From assembly GCA_946902875.1 (NCBI GenBank), contig OX336355.1, forward strand, positions 7,027,347-7,091,346: a stretch of DNA of 64,000 bases, written 5' to 3'. Made by a program: the position numbers and the translations under genes. The stretch is from Nematopogon swammerdamellus (Eukaryota > Arthropoda > Insecta > Lepidoptera > Adelidae). The notes under the pieces are model-generated. The model saw only the letters and a program-made list of their open reading frames with translations. It was not told where the DNA came from and did no database searches. Shown in pieces: positions 53,401 to 63,092 of this stretch. How positions within the stretch are numbered: position 1 is the first letter of the stretch; every line of letters starts with the position of its first letter.

Positions 53401-56400
53401 TTAAAAAAATGTGGCCAGATGCTAGATGAACTCGCGCACTGAGATTTCCGGAGGCGTTTCCGAACTGGTACGGAATCCTAAAACTAACAATGGTTGCCGA
53501 TAATTTCATGTGTGCACATAATTTATTCATGTAGTCCTCCAATGTATCTGGTTTCAGAGTAGATGAAAATTTTAATCAAGTAATCTGTGGTAACGGTGAT
53601 AAGAGCAGACACAGGTTGGTCACGTGATTATTTTTCTCCATTATATTTGTTTCCAACACCTAACACCTAAACGTTAACGGATTTTTATTATAATATAATT
53701 TTTTCTTGTAATAAGGACAGTCTAATCTATGTACCTGTAATTTTTTGTTCGGATTTAATATACGAGGCCAGAGTTAAAAATTGGTATTCCGAACGAAAAA
53801 AAAAATTTGAAGTCATGAAGTTAATTAAGCTTTAAATAATTACTAGGATACAAAAAAAAACGACAGGTACGTAGATTTATCTGTCCTTATTACAACAAAA
53901 AAAGAATTGTAAAAATCGGAAAAGGTTTAGGGGTCGGGAAAACATAAGCCCCGAAACACATATTTTGACGTAAGTAATTTGTAGGTATATCTTGCGTTGG
54001 TGGGGAGTGCGAGTGGAAATGGAGACAGCGATATTGGTTTAAATACCTAACATGTTATCACGTGAGTATGTGACTAACTTCGGTCTGCTTAGTTAGGAGA
54101 GAAGATGATATTTTCTGATCTTAATTACGTATTCTCGATAATATCGAAAATTAATAGGGATCTCCAATTTAAACCTAAATCCTTTCATATGGATGTGAAT
54201 TGCACCATCACACTGTAAATTTTTGTAACCGTAGTTTGTTAGAATATTGAATTAATTAGGTGGGTCTTTCAGGGCCTACCTACACAATGATCGGTCCGTG
54301 TGTGTTAGTGTCAACATGTATTCTTTTAAACCAATTTTCCATAAGAGTAACTACGTAAATGAAACCTACAGTTAGGTACCTACCTAAAGTAATTATAGAG
54401 ATTCAATGCAGCATGTACACGTTGAAACGCTAATTTTAGCGCTAAAAGGCTATATACCCACTGACCGTGGCTACACCAGACAAGCTATTTAACGAGGGGA
54501 AATCCAGAGTTCAATCTCCGTGTGTGATTACTGATTAGTTTATTTGCGCGGTTAGTACAAAAATACCCAGCAGCTAAAATGTTAGACATCCGCAATTAGG
54601 CAACTGGGCCGAACGCTTAAAATATGTGAAATTTTAATCACATATTTTTATATCACAATTTGCGCAATAAATGAGCAAAATATTTTCCTGAAAGTAATTA
54701 CATGTGTGTTGGCGTAAAATTGTAGATATTAGTCGTGTGTGTGACGTTATCAAGGTCGAATCGAATGATATAAATTACTACGCTACCACTTCCCACCGTT
54801 GGAGTTAATTACTTAGAAATAATAAAAAGGTAAATTTCCAACAGTATTTTTTCTGTTTTATTTTTTTATTTTTTATTTAGGAAACACAAACAAAATAACA
54901 GAGAAAACTTAAATTCAAGTACTAAGTAGATACCTACAGCGATTAGAGAATCTGTTATTCCGGCTTCGCACGTCACATTATTTTAATAAGTTTTAGGACG
55001 AACAACAATCATGATCTCTGTCAAACAACATTGACAGAGGTCATGGTATTTAAAATAAGACTATAAATTAAGAATTAAGAATAACTTAGTGAATAAATTA
55101 GTAAATTACATAATAATACGTATTTGCATATTGTATTGACACTAAGCAGAAATCACGCACAATATAGCTTTCCTAAATTGATATGACGTCATATAGAAGA
55201 TATCCACAAGCGCATCACTGAGTTGAGTATTGTATGTATATGTATGTGTTACACTTTGTTGAACAGTTTGTCTGCCTTCATAGTCATGTAGCTACTCAGT
55301 TCGATTATTGAAACCTCAGTTAATTATACAATTCAGATGGTGTTTCCGAAGCTGTCTCTTTATCACTTAAGACGAGACGGAAGTTAACTTTCTCCATACA
55401 AGATCGTCTTTCGGCATTTATGTTTTTTACCCCCCTAAACCTTATCCGATTTTTACAATTCTTTTTTGTTGTAATAAGAACAGTCGAATCTACGTTCCTG
55501 TCTTTTTATTTTTTGAATATCTTAGTGATCTGATGAGCCAATAAAGCTAATGAACTTCATGACATCAAAAAATAAAAAAATCCCATTTTATCGGTCGAAA
55601 TAATTTTTTTTAGCTCCGGTGTTATAGGTAAATTTCATCTCAACAAAAAAATGACAGGAACGTAGATTGGACTGTCCTTAAGACAAGATTTTTTTTTGTA
55701 AAAATCGGATATGGTTTACGGTGCTAGAAAACATAAATGCCGAAAGACGATTTCGTATGGAGAAAGTGTGCAGCGTGCTCTTAAGACGAGACGCTGCACA
55801 CCTCAGCTCATAATCGAACTAATAATTCATACCTATACCTATTGATCTAATGAAAGATCAATCCCATCAAAAACATATAATGTATAAAATAGGCCAGGTC
55901 TCGCACGCAAAGCATAAAGTTGTAAGATCCAATGCATCATTGAAACCCTAATTCAACAATATTTGCCATAACCATGTCCGAGGCTAGATGTTGGACATCA
56001 TTTACATTTGACTGTCAAAAGGGTTTTTTATTTTCACTTATTTGTTAGATGCAGTATGTTATAATTAACGTAAATTAGATTCGTATGAAGTTAATATTTA
56101 AAGAAAATCTCTTTAAGGCATTAGAGACTGATTGCTGAATGGGTGAGACGAAACAATTATTAAGATAAACCATCCTTGTCTTGTTGGCGCAAGGCAATGA
56201 CAGTTCTATCCTTTTTAATTCTTTGGATAAAAGCTACCGCCCGCAACTGGTTGCATAACCTAAGGGCACAACAACAGGTGTCGCTACCTTCTTCTGTGTC
56301 AAGGCGAACTTGTGTCTCACAACCATTTCGATATTCAATATTTTTCCTTTTTCCGTAGGTTGGTTTAAAGGCGGCTTTCCAAACACGCGTTTTATCAAGC

Positions 56401-59400
56401 ACCTCACTACAAGGTATAATGATCTTCGAGGAAAAAAGAAATTACAAACATAACGGGGTTAGAGGATCAAGTGTGTCCCACAAAAGTGTTACCAATTTCA
56501 TACACTACTCCATACGTCAGTTTTGTATGTAATCGGTAAAACTTTCGTCGAACTTCTTGAATTATTTTCTAGGAGACCTCATCTCTCTTTCTTTCTTCAT
56601 ATTTTGATTTAGTTAAGCAGATTCTATCCAGCTCACAATACGACGTAATTCGAAATTAGTATGTTCGTAGGTAAATGGCCGTACCGTACTCGAAGAAAGT
56701 AAGTCATAAAGGGAGAGGCCGAAGGCCGAGCTGCGCTCGATTAAACGATATTATACCTTCTCGAAATGGTGAGCCACTAAGGGCGAGGTTGAAGGCCGAG
56801 TTGCGTCACGAAATACGATGTTATGTAAGTTGGATAATTATTGCATAAATGTGTCCATGTGATGTTCTCATTTGATGTCCTATATTGCCACGGCTGCGGT
56901 GGACAATGGAGCATTGTGTTAATATGTATGCATCATTTGATGTGCCGACCCAATCCAAATGATTACGCTCTTGTGGTGGTTTACCCTCATCGTGACTAAC
57001 CGTGGATTTTTACATACCGAACTTTTATATTACTAACTAAACTTTAGTTACTAAACAGTCTAAAGTCAGTCCGTCAGCGTGTATGCGTCCACTGCTGGAC
57101 ATACGCCTCTCCAATTTTCCTGCAGCCCCCCCCCCCCCCCCCCGCGGCCTTCAGCTGTACGGAACTACTGCTTTTAGCCGACGTACTTGATGTCGTCGTC
57201 AGACCGGTCATTTCCTACATATGTAAGTACTTACATAATTTTGATATGCATGTCTCTAAGAGAGCCAGCGCACGTAACTACGTTGATTTATTGTGTCGCG
57301 TCCGTATCTATTATTCCAAGTTTCTCTGCTTAGTCTTATCGTCTATCCTAATGATGCGCAAATCATGCCGAGGTACCTACCAGTATATGTACCTTTTCCA
57401 TTAGTGAAAATAAGTAAATCAGTTCTGAATACTTTGATATACAGTGTTGTAACGGCCAGTACATTAATTTCGTAAGCGCAATCCTCATGGTTTCCCGAGA
57501 CAAAAAAGTACGTAAAGTTTTTCTCTAAAGTGTCTAGTTTTGGAGATATAAATTTTTGTAATTTATGTTTTCGTCTAGTGTAATTTGACGCGCGCAGAGG
57601 GAAGGTGCTAGCGCGGGAACGGTCGGGACGGGATCGAAAAACTCATCCTCTCTCCGCACACTCGTCCCCGCTCGCTCGCTCACCGCGCGCCTTTCATTCC
57701 CACGTTCGTGCGGAACATTAGATCCTTTTACATTAAATAAGTAAATTAGTTTGTATGAAAACTGTAACTTTTTATTTAAAGGGAATTCAGAAAAAAGTTA
57801 TTTCACTTTTTTGTTACTATTGATCCCAATAATCATTTCCTAAATTTAAAATAGTGGCCGTTACAGCACCCCGTATAGTGCGCGCGCACTACAAAGTTAC
57901 ATCGCTGTCAAGTTTTACTATACTTTCATCTTGTATGAAGATGACAGGCGGAGCAAAGATCATCTTCATACAAGATTCTTCTACTTCGTTGAAATTTTGG
58001 CAACCAAGCATATCATACAAGATTAAAATGTATGTATAACAGAAAATAGGCAGACATAGAAATACATACCTACAGATATACAGACAAACATACAGACAGA
58101 CATACAGACAGACATACAGACATACATAGAGACAGTCATACAGGCAGACATACAGACAGACAGACAGACATACAAACAGACATACAGACATACATATAGA
58201 CAGTCATACAGACAGACAGACATACAGACAGACAGACATACAGCCATACAGACATACAGACAAACATACAGACAAACATACAGACAGACATACAAACATA
58301 CAGACAGACAGACAAACAGACATACAAACATACAGACAAACATACAGACAGACATACAGACATACAAACATATAGACAGACAGGCGTACAGACAACCATA
58401 AATACAAACAGACAGACATACAGACAGACATACAGGCAGATATACAGACATACAGACAGATATACAGACGTAGGATTTTATAATAAGAGAAGATAATAAT
58501 AGAGATAGCTATGACAATCTATGTAACACAGATATTGTTGAATATGGGACAGCCGCGCCGCTCACACAAGCTGAAGAATATCTAGTGACCTTTCCTCAAT
58601 ACATCATGCTGCCTGACCTCCCCTCTAGTACTATACCTACGCTACGTACCTCTCCTCTCCTAACATACCTACGAGTACGTGCAGGTAGAGCTATAGCACA
58701 GTGTCCGGTCCGGACTGCAATCACTTCTGACTCTACAGCTAAGCCCCTGTTTGCAGTAGCGTTTTTTTTTTATGGAAACTGACACGGTTTGCTACATCAC
58801 CTACAACATCCGTGATGTCAGCCCAAAACACCGGGTGAACTTGGTGCCACGTCAGTGCTTCCATTCGGTCGTGCCGGCTACACTGAACTGGACGGAATGT
58901 AATGTACGGACGGCGTGATGTAATTTAGCCTATTATCTTTCCGAGATATAACAGTTATCATTAGTAAGCATGTGTGTAAGTCGGTTCAGCCGTTTTTGAG
59001 TTAATTCGTTACATACAGACTGACAAACACGACGTATATATAATAGTAGAGGCAACATACACAACTCTCTCATGCGATGTCAGAGAACATTCTAATTTGC
59101 AAACAATAAACAACTGTAGGTCCCTTCCCTTCTTACCTTACTAGGTGGTAGGGTTCAACTCGCCCGGGTTGGTACCACCGCACTGAATGAAACGTCGGTC
59201 GAAACGGCCATGTAAATAGTTTGTGTTTTCCGTCCAGTTCAGTGTAGCTGGCACGACCGAAGGGAAGCACTGACATGGCACCTAGATCACCCGGTGTTAT
59301 GGGCTGACATCACGGATGTTGTAGGTGATGTAGCCAACCGTGTCAGTTTCCATAAAAATATTTAAAAAAAACGAGTCTAGATGAAGCGTCGGGGAGATGT

Positions 59401-62400
59401 GTCGCTTGATCGTAGCACGTGGAGATCCGCTGTCTCTGCCTACCCCCTTGACAAAAACACGTGATGCTATGCAACAACTAATTTCGCGCAACCAGAAAGG
59501 ACAAATTAATTGTCAGACCGCACCACGTTTGATGCTTTTCTACATAAAAAACGTGAAATTGGCAAAACATTTAAATCGACTAGATTAAAAAAACGGGTTT
59601 GTCGTAGGTACACTAATTATGATTTTCAAATAAATTTTACTCACGGTTCCATTTTTGGGGTTCCGTTTACATACGGAAACCTATAAGTAAGCCTACGTCC
59701 GTCTGTCTCTATGTCTGTCCGTATGTGTCCGAGGGCTTTATCTTTTGAAATTTTCACGGAATATCATGAAATTGAATATTCTAACAAATAAGTAAAGCAA
59801 AAAATTTAAGGGGTTCCTTTTTTGTAAACATAAAAGAACGTGTTTTTTTTAAAGTTTTTTTTGTTTTGTTTTTGCTCTATAGTAAATATTGTAATACATA
59901 CAGGCATCAATTGACGTGATTCTATTGTAAAGCATCAAATAATAAAAAACCGGTCAATTAAGTGGTGGGCCGGAACCCTCGGTGCGCGAGTCATACTCGT
60001 ACTTGGTCGGTGTTTCTGCTATCTATATACTCGTAATAAGAGAATTTTCTTATTTAATCTCAATGCCTGTATTGTGCCCTGCAACTGTTTTTACATAACG
60101 TCAGCTAAACATAAAATTGTAATATTTTACTACTCGGCTATCAAAAGCGTGGAAATTAAATTTTCTTTCCTAAGTGCTTAGGCATGTAAGAAATGTTTAG
60201 AGATTTGCGTAGTAATTAAATGATTTGAAATCGTAGAAATCTTGTAATTCATTTCATTGTCACATAACTCACATAATTAATGTTTCTTTTTCACATAAAT
60301 ATTTATTTATTATTGTACCGAGGACGTCAAAGATACAAAGTTCAAAATATATGATTTGTATATGATAGACAAAGTGTTATTCGTCCCAGCAAGCCAATGT
60401 AGTTTTCTCTCAAAAAAAACAATCCAAAATTCGTTTAGGTTAGAAGACAACATTTATGAATACACCATTTAATTAGGTCCGTGTGGGGGTAGGTACTTAA
60501 AAGGAATAGCCCCACTGCATCTCTCCCCGTGCATGTCGCAAAAGGCGACTAAGGGACAATGTCACGGTGTCGTGTTAAAGTGCGACAGGATAGCCACCTC
60601 GCACCTGGGCACGTCACTTCCACCGAGTCATGCAGCAGGTGGGTCTTCGTGCCTTACTTTCTGCTTGATAGTTATCATGTCCTAATACATTGATAAACGT
60701 GATGGTCGGTGTTGCGATGTAATTTACAAGAGTACTTGCAACACAACACCAATTACTCTGCTTACCTGGATCGTCGGGATAAATAAAGCGTGTGGTGTGT
60801 ATGTATTAGGTACTAATAAGAAACGCAACCATTGAAATTGCTGTTGACTTGTTATTATTATGTACCTTTTTTTCCTTATCCAATAAACTTTATTCCTATT
60901 CTTATCTAAAATTTACTGTATATTAGTGTTTACCACAATATATTATCGTCGCCGTCCAAGTCTTTGTTTAAAACGAGTGATAAAATTATCGCAATAAAAT
61001 GCAAATTGTGCCGTAATGAGGTCTGCACGAACCACACGGACTCGAATTACGGCAGGTGTTAGGTATCCGCAGAGTCATCCGCATCTGCACCTCGAGTGCG
61101 GATCTTCCGCGGATATGACGGCGGCGCGGCGTGGACTGAAAGGAATCACTCGTGGCGATAAGTCCGCCTTTATGTACTGCTTTCTGTTAGTAGCTTTTTT
61201 ATACCTTATAAAATATATAATAATTATACGTATCCGATGTGATTTTGATACGACAGTGAACTTAAAAAAATGTGTGACCCCTACCCCATTCGTGTGAGTG
61301 AGATTAATTCAACGTATCGGTTCAGTCCAGTACTTTAGGATTTGTCTAGGATGTAGAGTGGAATATATATACATACATACATACACACTAAAATAATAAT
61401 AATCCTTGGTAATGCAAAAGATCAACAAGCGGAACTACTTCGACAGCCATGGTTTATGGGCTCAGAAGCATCCGAAAAAATAAATTCACCAAATTGCAGC
61501 GTTCGCACCTAAAGTCGAAGATCAAATTCACGAGTGTGAACGAAATCATAATTTAAGTAACGCTTTGCTCGTAGAATTAAAGACAGACAGATTAAATTTA
61601 TTTTTTACTATCCACAGAGCATTAGGTGAACCCGTGATGGAAGAATGTAAAATACTGATTAAATTTTTCCAAGCATCTCTACTTTAGCACTCAGAGGCTA
61701 GAGATGGTTTTGAAGGATTGTTTTATAGGTAGGGCTGGCATAGTCGCAACTCGCAAGGCAGCTAAAATCCTATTAAAATAAAGAAAACAACAATAATAAT
61801 AGAGTCAGATCAAGAAGGCAGCCATGCTCGACACTGCGCGCATAGTCTGGAGGTTTCTCTCTTTGGGAGCCGACCATATCGGTAGCCTGGGTCCGCCCCG
61901 CCGCGCCGCCGCGCCGGTGGTAGTGCTGGAAACTCCATTTGTTTTATAATAATTTTTAACCGACTTCAAAAAAAGGAGTAGGTTCTCAATTGAACTGTAT
62001 TTTTTTATTCTATATATTTTTTTTACTTTTTAGGTATAATGTAAAATTATTGTAAACAGTTGCGTGAATAAATGGATAATAATAATATTTTTTTAAGATG
62101 TAAAATTTATATGAAAGAAATGTGTTAATAAATGAATGAAATAGGTAATAAGAATCCTTCATTTTGGCTTCGCCGTAGTTGAGTAAAAAGTAGAACAGAC
62201 GGGTTACCAGAGTGCAAGAGATGAAGGCCAAAGTTGTTCTGCAACACAGTCACAGTGATATAGATAAACTCAATCATTCGATTCGGCCTTGATGGATGTG
62301 TTGTGATGAGGGAATCAAAACAAAACACACACACGCATAGTAACTAAGTAGATTTTCGTAGTACGGATTGGTACCATCGCACTTAATCAGTCAGTAGAAG

Positions 62401-63018
62401 CGGTTATTACATAGTTCAAGTTTCAGTATAGCCGGCACGACCAAAGGAAAACATTGACATGGCAGCTAGTTCAACAAGGTGGGCTGAATGACAACCGTGT
62501 CGTCTCCACAAATAAAGTAATGTTGCAGTGTAGTAGCGAAGCAGGTAAAGAACGACATTTAGTTATAAATGGTAGAACCATTTAAATTGTTAAGTATATT
62601 TTTTTAATAAAAAATTTAATAAATTTTCCATAAAAAAAATTAAAAATACAGAAATGTTATTTGTAACCTGCATTGTGTGCCTAATCTTCCTACCTACGAC
62701 GCAAACTTTATTACTTATTCTTTTCAATATTTTTCTTTCTACGGTTTCGTGCTAAAAATATAAAAATATATTAAAAGTCCTGGAAGTGAACCTCAAAATG
62801 TGTAGACGCAAAAAAACATTATATATAATTATAAGATTGTATAATGAATATAAATAGGGGTGAAATATGTTTCGAGAAGTGCATTTGTTAAAAAAAATAT
62901 TTAATATCGGGACAAAAAATTTAAATAAAACATAAAAATTCTTCACCCGGAAGTACTCACCAAACTGCCCCAAAGCTGACGAAAAACATAACACAGCGAC
63001 ACAAAACCACTTTGACAT
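41264..63018 (-). CDS. Clip-domain trypsin-like serine protease, ten coding exons
   Basis: Secreted zymogen of the arthropod clip-protease family, which acts in haemolymph cascades (melanisation, Toll activation, clotting). Coding exons in transcript order: 63,018-62,961; 52,036-51,812; about 51,425-50,904; 48,441-48,278; 47,503-47,287; 46,245-46,104; 44,301-44,138; 43,351-43,250; 42,451-42,267; 41,419-41,264. All phases agree (about 644 aa). Order of parts: signal peptide; a Pro/Thr-rich segment; Gly/Tyr-rich repeats; one clip domain with six Cys ending VCCP; Pro-rich linker; Cys for the light-heavy chain bond (PECGF); activation site FSR/VVGG; catalytic domain with TAAHC (His), NDIGIL (Asp) and GDSGGP (Ser). 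Asp six residues before the Ser (DACQGDSGG) and the two pocket Gly predict Arg/Lys specificity. Nearest remembered relatives are the venom-protease-like/CLIP-B/D type proteases; subgroup uncertain. Confidence 0.92.
41812..41834 (+). repeat. Poly-C tract (23 C)
   Basis: Directly precedes the LINE fragment at 41,836, so it may mark the insertion edge or be a replication- or assembly-prone site. Confidence 0.9.
41836..42055 (+). mobile_element. RTE-like LINE 3' end, itself interrupted
   Basis: Matches 28,755-28,845 (GGTAGTCGGGAGTGGATGGA, TGGCGTGCCTTGGG, GAGGCCTATGTC). It is split at about 41,908-42,019 by a foreign 110-bp piece ending in a TTCTGAT-type tail (GAATTCTGATTTTGATTCTG), probably the 3' end of a different LINE. 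Confidence 0.8.
42062..42197 (+). mobile_element. Chimeric SINE, 3' end
   Basis: TTTCCGTCCACTTCAGTGCAGCC to CAGCATCCATGG. Truncated copy in protease intron 9. Confidence 0.8.
42267..42451 (-). CDS. Protease exon 9 (Ser active site)
   Basis: Phase-1 start after TTTGCAG; donor CCCATT|GTTAGT. Encodes [20 protein letters not shown] ... [20 protein letters not shown]. The catalytic Ser, the specificity Asp and three conserved Cys are present. Confidence 0.94.
42708..43092 (+). mobile_element. Full-length chimeric 5S/tRNA-headed SINE
   Basis: CCTCGATAGCTCAGTAGTGC, the hairpin GACAG-TCGA-CTGT, TTGTTAAGCAACGCTGG, AGTACTTGGATGGGTGACCG, GGTTCGGACTCCACG, core CTTACTAGGTGGTAGGG, tail ending TTTCCATAAAAAAAAA. 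Third full-length copy; in protease intron 8, opposite to transcription. Confidence 0.9.
43250..43351 (-). CDS. Protease exon 8
   Basis: Acceptor TTCTTTCAG, donor GAGTTTC|GTGAGT. Encodes [20 protein letters not shown] then [14 protein letters not shown]. The Cys in RPICLP bonds to the light-chain Cys in homologues, and GWG is a family signature. Confidence 0.94.
43385..43695 (+). mobile_element. Non-LTR retrotransposon end with (CAAA)n tail
   Basis: One frame gives [20 protein letters not shown] then [16 protein letters not shown] and ends [11 protein letters not shown] plus stop. The C..C....ETA.H.L.ECP zinc-knuckle is typical of R1/Jockey-group ORF2 C-termini. An (AAAC)n tail follows at 43,668-43,695. 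In intron 7, antisense to the gene. Confidence 0.8.
44138..44301 (-). CDS. Protease exon 7 (catalytic Asp)
   Basis: Acceptor TTGAACAG, donor TTCACCG|GTGAGT. Encodes [20 protein letters not shown] ... [25 protein letters not shown] carries the catalytic Asp. Confidence 0.94.
44420..46080. other. Protease intron 6, AT-rich, nothing recognised
   Basis: No repeat family, ORF or motif supported; only short AT-rich ORFs. Confidence 0.5.
46104..46245 (-). CDS. Protease exon 6 (catalytic His)
   Basis: Acceptor CATCTTCCAG, donor GATGATTT|GTAAGT. Encodes [20 protein letters not shown] then [24 protein letters not shown] carries the catalytic His. Confidence 0.95.
46265..46940. other. Protease intron 5, AT-rich, nothing recognised
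   Basis: No element identified before the hybrid SINE at 46,955. Confidence 0.45.
46955..47232 (+). mobile_element. Hybrid-head SINE with shared core and TTTCCAT tail
   Basis: AATAGCCCCACTGCATCTCTC head block, GTAAAAGGCGACTAAGGGAT, a shortened core (ATTACTAGGCGGCAGG), then the chimeric-SINE tail. Same junction as 23,177-23,506. Confidence 0.85.
47287..47503 (-). CDS. Protease exon 5 (clip end, linker, activation site)
   Basis: Acceptor TTCCACAG, donor AAGTTGG|GTGAGT. Starts [20 protein letters not shown] (last two clip Cys), continues as a Pro/Glu-rich hinge of about 30 residues, then [20 protein letters not shown] with the predicted trypsin-like activation cleavage after Arg. Confidence 0.94.
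47530..48235. other. Protease intron 4 with a partial SINE-like element
   Basis: A partial (CATA)n-tailed element on the minus strand at about 48,040-48,160 (CATACATACATACCACACGC, GGGGTAAGCAGAGTAGTCGG). The rest is AT-rich. Confidence 0.6.
48278..48441 (-). CDS. Protease exon 4 (clip domain)
   Basis: Acceptor TTGTTCACAG; donor CCTAAG|GTTCGT is a weak GT site but required by phase. Encodes [29 protein letters not shown] and [13 protein letters not shown]: clip Cys 1-4. Starts in phase 1, so it can be joined to either upstream exon. Confidence 0.92.
48596..48631. repeat. 13-bp perfect hairpin
   Basis: AGATCAGTAAAGG - 10-nt loop - CCTTTACTGATCT in protease intron 3. Function unknown. Confidence 0.6.
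48640..50055. other. AT-rich intron sequence, nothing recognised
   Basis: No element or ORF with support. Confidence 0.45.
50057..50293. mobile_element. Large foldback element, arms of about 117 bp
   Basis: The left arm (50,057-50,173) and right arm (50,174-50,293) are near-perfect inverse complements meeting at an AAATTT centre. The ends are GTTTGATGACTATAGGTCAT / ATGACCTATAGTCATCAAAC. In protease intron 3. Transcribed, it would form a hairpin of over 110 bp. Confidence 0.9.
50330..50595 (-). mobile_element. Family C element
   Basis: Reverse copy ending GTACGTACGGAACCCTAATACG on +, with a GGACGGACGGACGGAC block. It abuts the foldback element. Confidence 0.7.
50904..51425 (-). CDS. Protease exon 3: Gly/Tyr-rich repeat exon
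   Basis: Donor GAAG|GTACAT in phase 1. Acceptor either after CCGCCAG (51,425) or CCTGCAG (51,407), both in phase 1, giving 522 or 504 nt, so the exon is a symmetric cassette. It encodes a His/Tyr-rich start, then four to five 20-residue repeats of the type [19 protein letters not shown], and ends in a basic [11 protein letters not shown] patch. The repeats recall insect structural/cuticular Gly-Tyr proteins more than protease domains. The ORF also continues upstream to an ATG at 51,552, suggesting an alternative first exon. Confidence 0.75.
51426..51670 (-). promoter_or_regulatory. Possible alternative first exon and weak promoter
   Basis: The exon-3 frame stays open to ATG 51,552 (AAG before ATG, good context), with a stop three codons further upstream. 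From Met 12 the peptide [20 protein letters not shown] looks like a signal peptide. A CAATATAG sequence at about 51,660-51,667 could be a TATA-like box, but no good initiator follows. Confidence 0.35.
51812..52036 (-). CDS. Protease exon 2: Pro/Thr-rich segment
   Basis: Acceptor TATATTTCTAG, donor AATTTCA|GTAAAT; 225 nt, phase 1-1. Encodes [40 protein letters not shown], then a Thr/Glu-rich mucin-like run. Joins exon 1 (GQF + Gly). Can splice to exon 3 or directly to exon 4, making Lys at either junction. Confidence 0.8.
52110..53040. other. Intron 1 (part), AT-rich, nothing recognised
   Basis: No repeat family or coding evidence. Protease intron 1 spans 52,037-62,960. Confidence 0.45.
53059..53296. 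repeat. Pair of related perfect hairpins
   Basis: Hairpin 1: arms 53,059-53,078 / 53,085-53,104 (20 bp, perfect). Hairpin 2: arms 53,255-53,269 / 53,282-53,296 (15 bp) with the loop itself palindromic (GATGCGCATC). Both share the arm sequence GTAATCTACAAGGAA. Sequence 3' of each hairpin is also related, so the pair arose by duplication. Confidence 0.85.
53690..53965 (+). mobile_element. MITE related to 55,381-55,779
   Basis: Inverted parts TAATAAGGACAGTCTAATCT...GTACCTG and CAGGTACGTAGATTTATCTGTCCTTATTA, followed by TAAAAATCGGAAAAGGTTTA as in the longer copy's right arm. The left outer arm is missing. Confidence 0.75.
54000..55360. other. Intron 1, AT-rich, nothing recognised
   Basis: Minor features only: AAAATATGTGA...TCACATATTTTT hairpin at about 54,618-54,650, and a B-box-like GAGTTCAATCTCC at about 54,507 without a tRNA fold. 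Confidence 0.45.
55381..55779. mobile_element. About 400-bp MITE with about 130-bp inverted arms
   Basis: Left arm words: CTTTCTCCATACAAGATCGT, TTTCGGCATTTATG, CTACGTTCCTGTC. The same order occurs inverted at 55,660-55,765. The 14-bp sequence CTTAAGACGAGACG occurs immediately outside on both sides (55,367-55,380 and 55,780-55,793). Confidence 0.85.
55800..57125. other. Intron 1, mostly unrecognised
   Basis: A diverged tandem pair of about 75 bp at about 56,690-56,825 (GAGGCCGAAGGCCGAG and GAGGTTGAAGGCCGAG). Otherwise nothing. Confidence 0.45.
57126..57143 (+). repeat. Poly-C tract (18 C)
   Basis: Third long C homopolymer of the window, flanked by TGCAG and GCGGCC. Confidence 0.9.
57444..57869. 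mobile_element. DNA-transposon-like element with 15-bp terminal inverted repeats
   Basis: GTGTTGTAACGGCCA at the left and TGGCCGTTACAGCAC at the right, 14 of 15 complementary. The interior has a GC-rich block (57,580-57,710). No transposase; no clear target duplication. Confidence 0.6.
57928..57976. repeat. 17-bp perfect hairpin
   Basis: ATCTTGTATGAAGATGA - 15-nt loop - TCATCTTCATACAAGAT. A third ATACAAGAT follows at about 58,015. Confidence 0.75.
58040..58480 (+). repeat. CATACAGACAGA-type microsatellite
   Basis: About 440 bp of CATACAGA and CAGACAGA permutations. The 75-142 codon Cys/Val/Tyr ORFs on the minus strand are translations of this array and not proteins. Confidence 0.95.
58768..58905 (-). 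mobile_element. Chimeric SINE, 3' end
   Basis: Poly-T, ATGGAAACTGACACGGTTTG to CACTGAACTGGACGGAA; truncated. A LINE-like tail (GTCGGTTCAGCCGTTTTTGA) lies downstream at about 58,980. Confidence 0.85.
59111..59357 (+). mobile_element. Chimeric-family SINE, core and tail
   Basis: Starts in the core at AACTGTAGGTCCCTTCCCTT, then TACTAGGTGGTAGGGTTC, and runs to TTTCCATAAAAAT. The head is missing. Confidence 0.9.
59645..60020 (+). mobile_element. Family C element
   Basis: GGGGTTCCGTTTACATACGG to GGAACCCTCGGTGCGCGAGT and CGTACTTGGTCGG. Confidence 0.75.
60475..60812 (+). mobile_element. (CATA)n-tailed SINE-like element, full length
   Basis: Head GTCCGTGTGGGGGTAGGTAC, block CCCCACTGCATCTCTCCCCG, GCAAAAGGCGACTAAGGGAC, then CAGCAGGTGGGTCTTCGTGC, GGTCGGTGTTGCGATGTAAT, and tail GTGTGTATGTATT. 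Defines the + orientation of this family. Confidence 0.85.
60960..61300 (+). repeat. Probable repeat remnant with GGCGATAAGTCCGCC
   Basis: The motif GTGGCGATAAGTCCGCCTTT is frequent in lepidopteran SINE/LINE tails. The 93-codon ORF over it is not supported as a gene. Confidence 0.45.
61805..61950 (+). mobile_element. LINE 3' end fragment
   Basis: A frame reads [18 protein letters not shown], then a Pro/Arg/Ala-rich end, VLETPFVL and a stop. This resembles the C-terminus of a lepidopteran non-LTR ORF, from memory; family not assigned. Confidence 0.45.
62363..62513 (+). mobile_element. Degenerate chimeric-family SINE
   Basis: ATTGGTACCATCGCACTTAA, then AGTATAGCCGGCACGACCAA, and ACCGTGTCGTCTCCAC; no clear A-tail left. 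An old copy. Confidence 0.7.
62961..63018 (-). CDS. Protease exon 1: signal peptide
   Basis: GTGAAG before ATG at 63,018 is a good initiation context. Encodes [19 protein letters not shown] plus one base: a Lys then a hydrophobic core and small residues before the cleavage region (SALG-Q), a clear signal peptide. Donor CAGTTTG|GTGAGT. Its phase (1) joins exon 2 at 52,036 to make Gly. Confidence 0.85.
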
Positions 63019-63092
63019 CTTCACCTTCAATTCTAATTTCCAGTTATAATTTAATAAACTAGGAACCACACGTCGTCACCGCGAGCCGCCCG

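Noticed and set aside
54440..54530. tRNA gene
   Set aside because: GAGTTCAATCTCC resembles a T-arm, but the acceptor and D-arm do not pair.
58023..58451. 142-codon Cys/Val/Tyr-rich ORF on the minus strand
   Set aside because: It is a translation of the CATACAGA microsatellite; all frames are open over the array.
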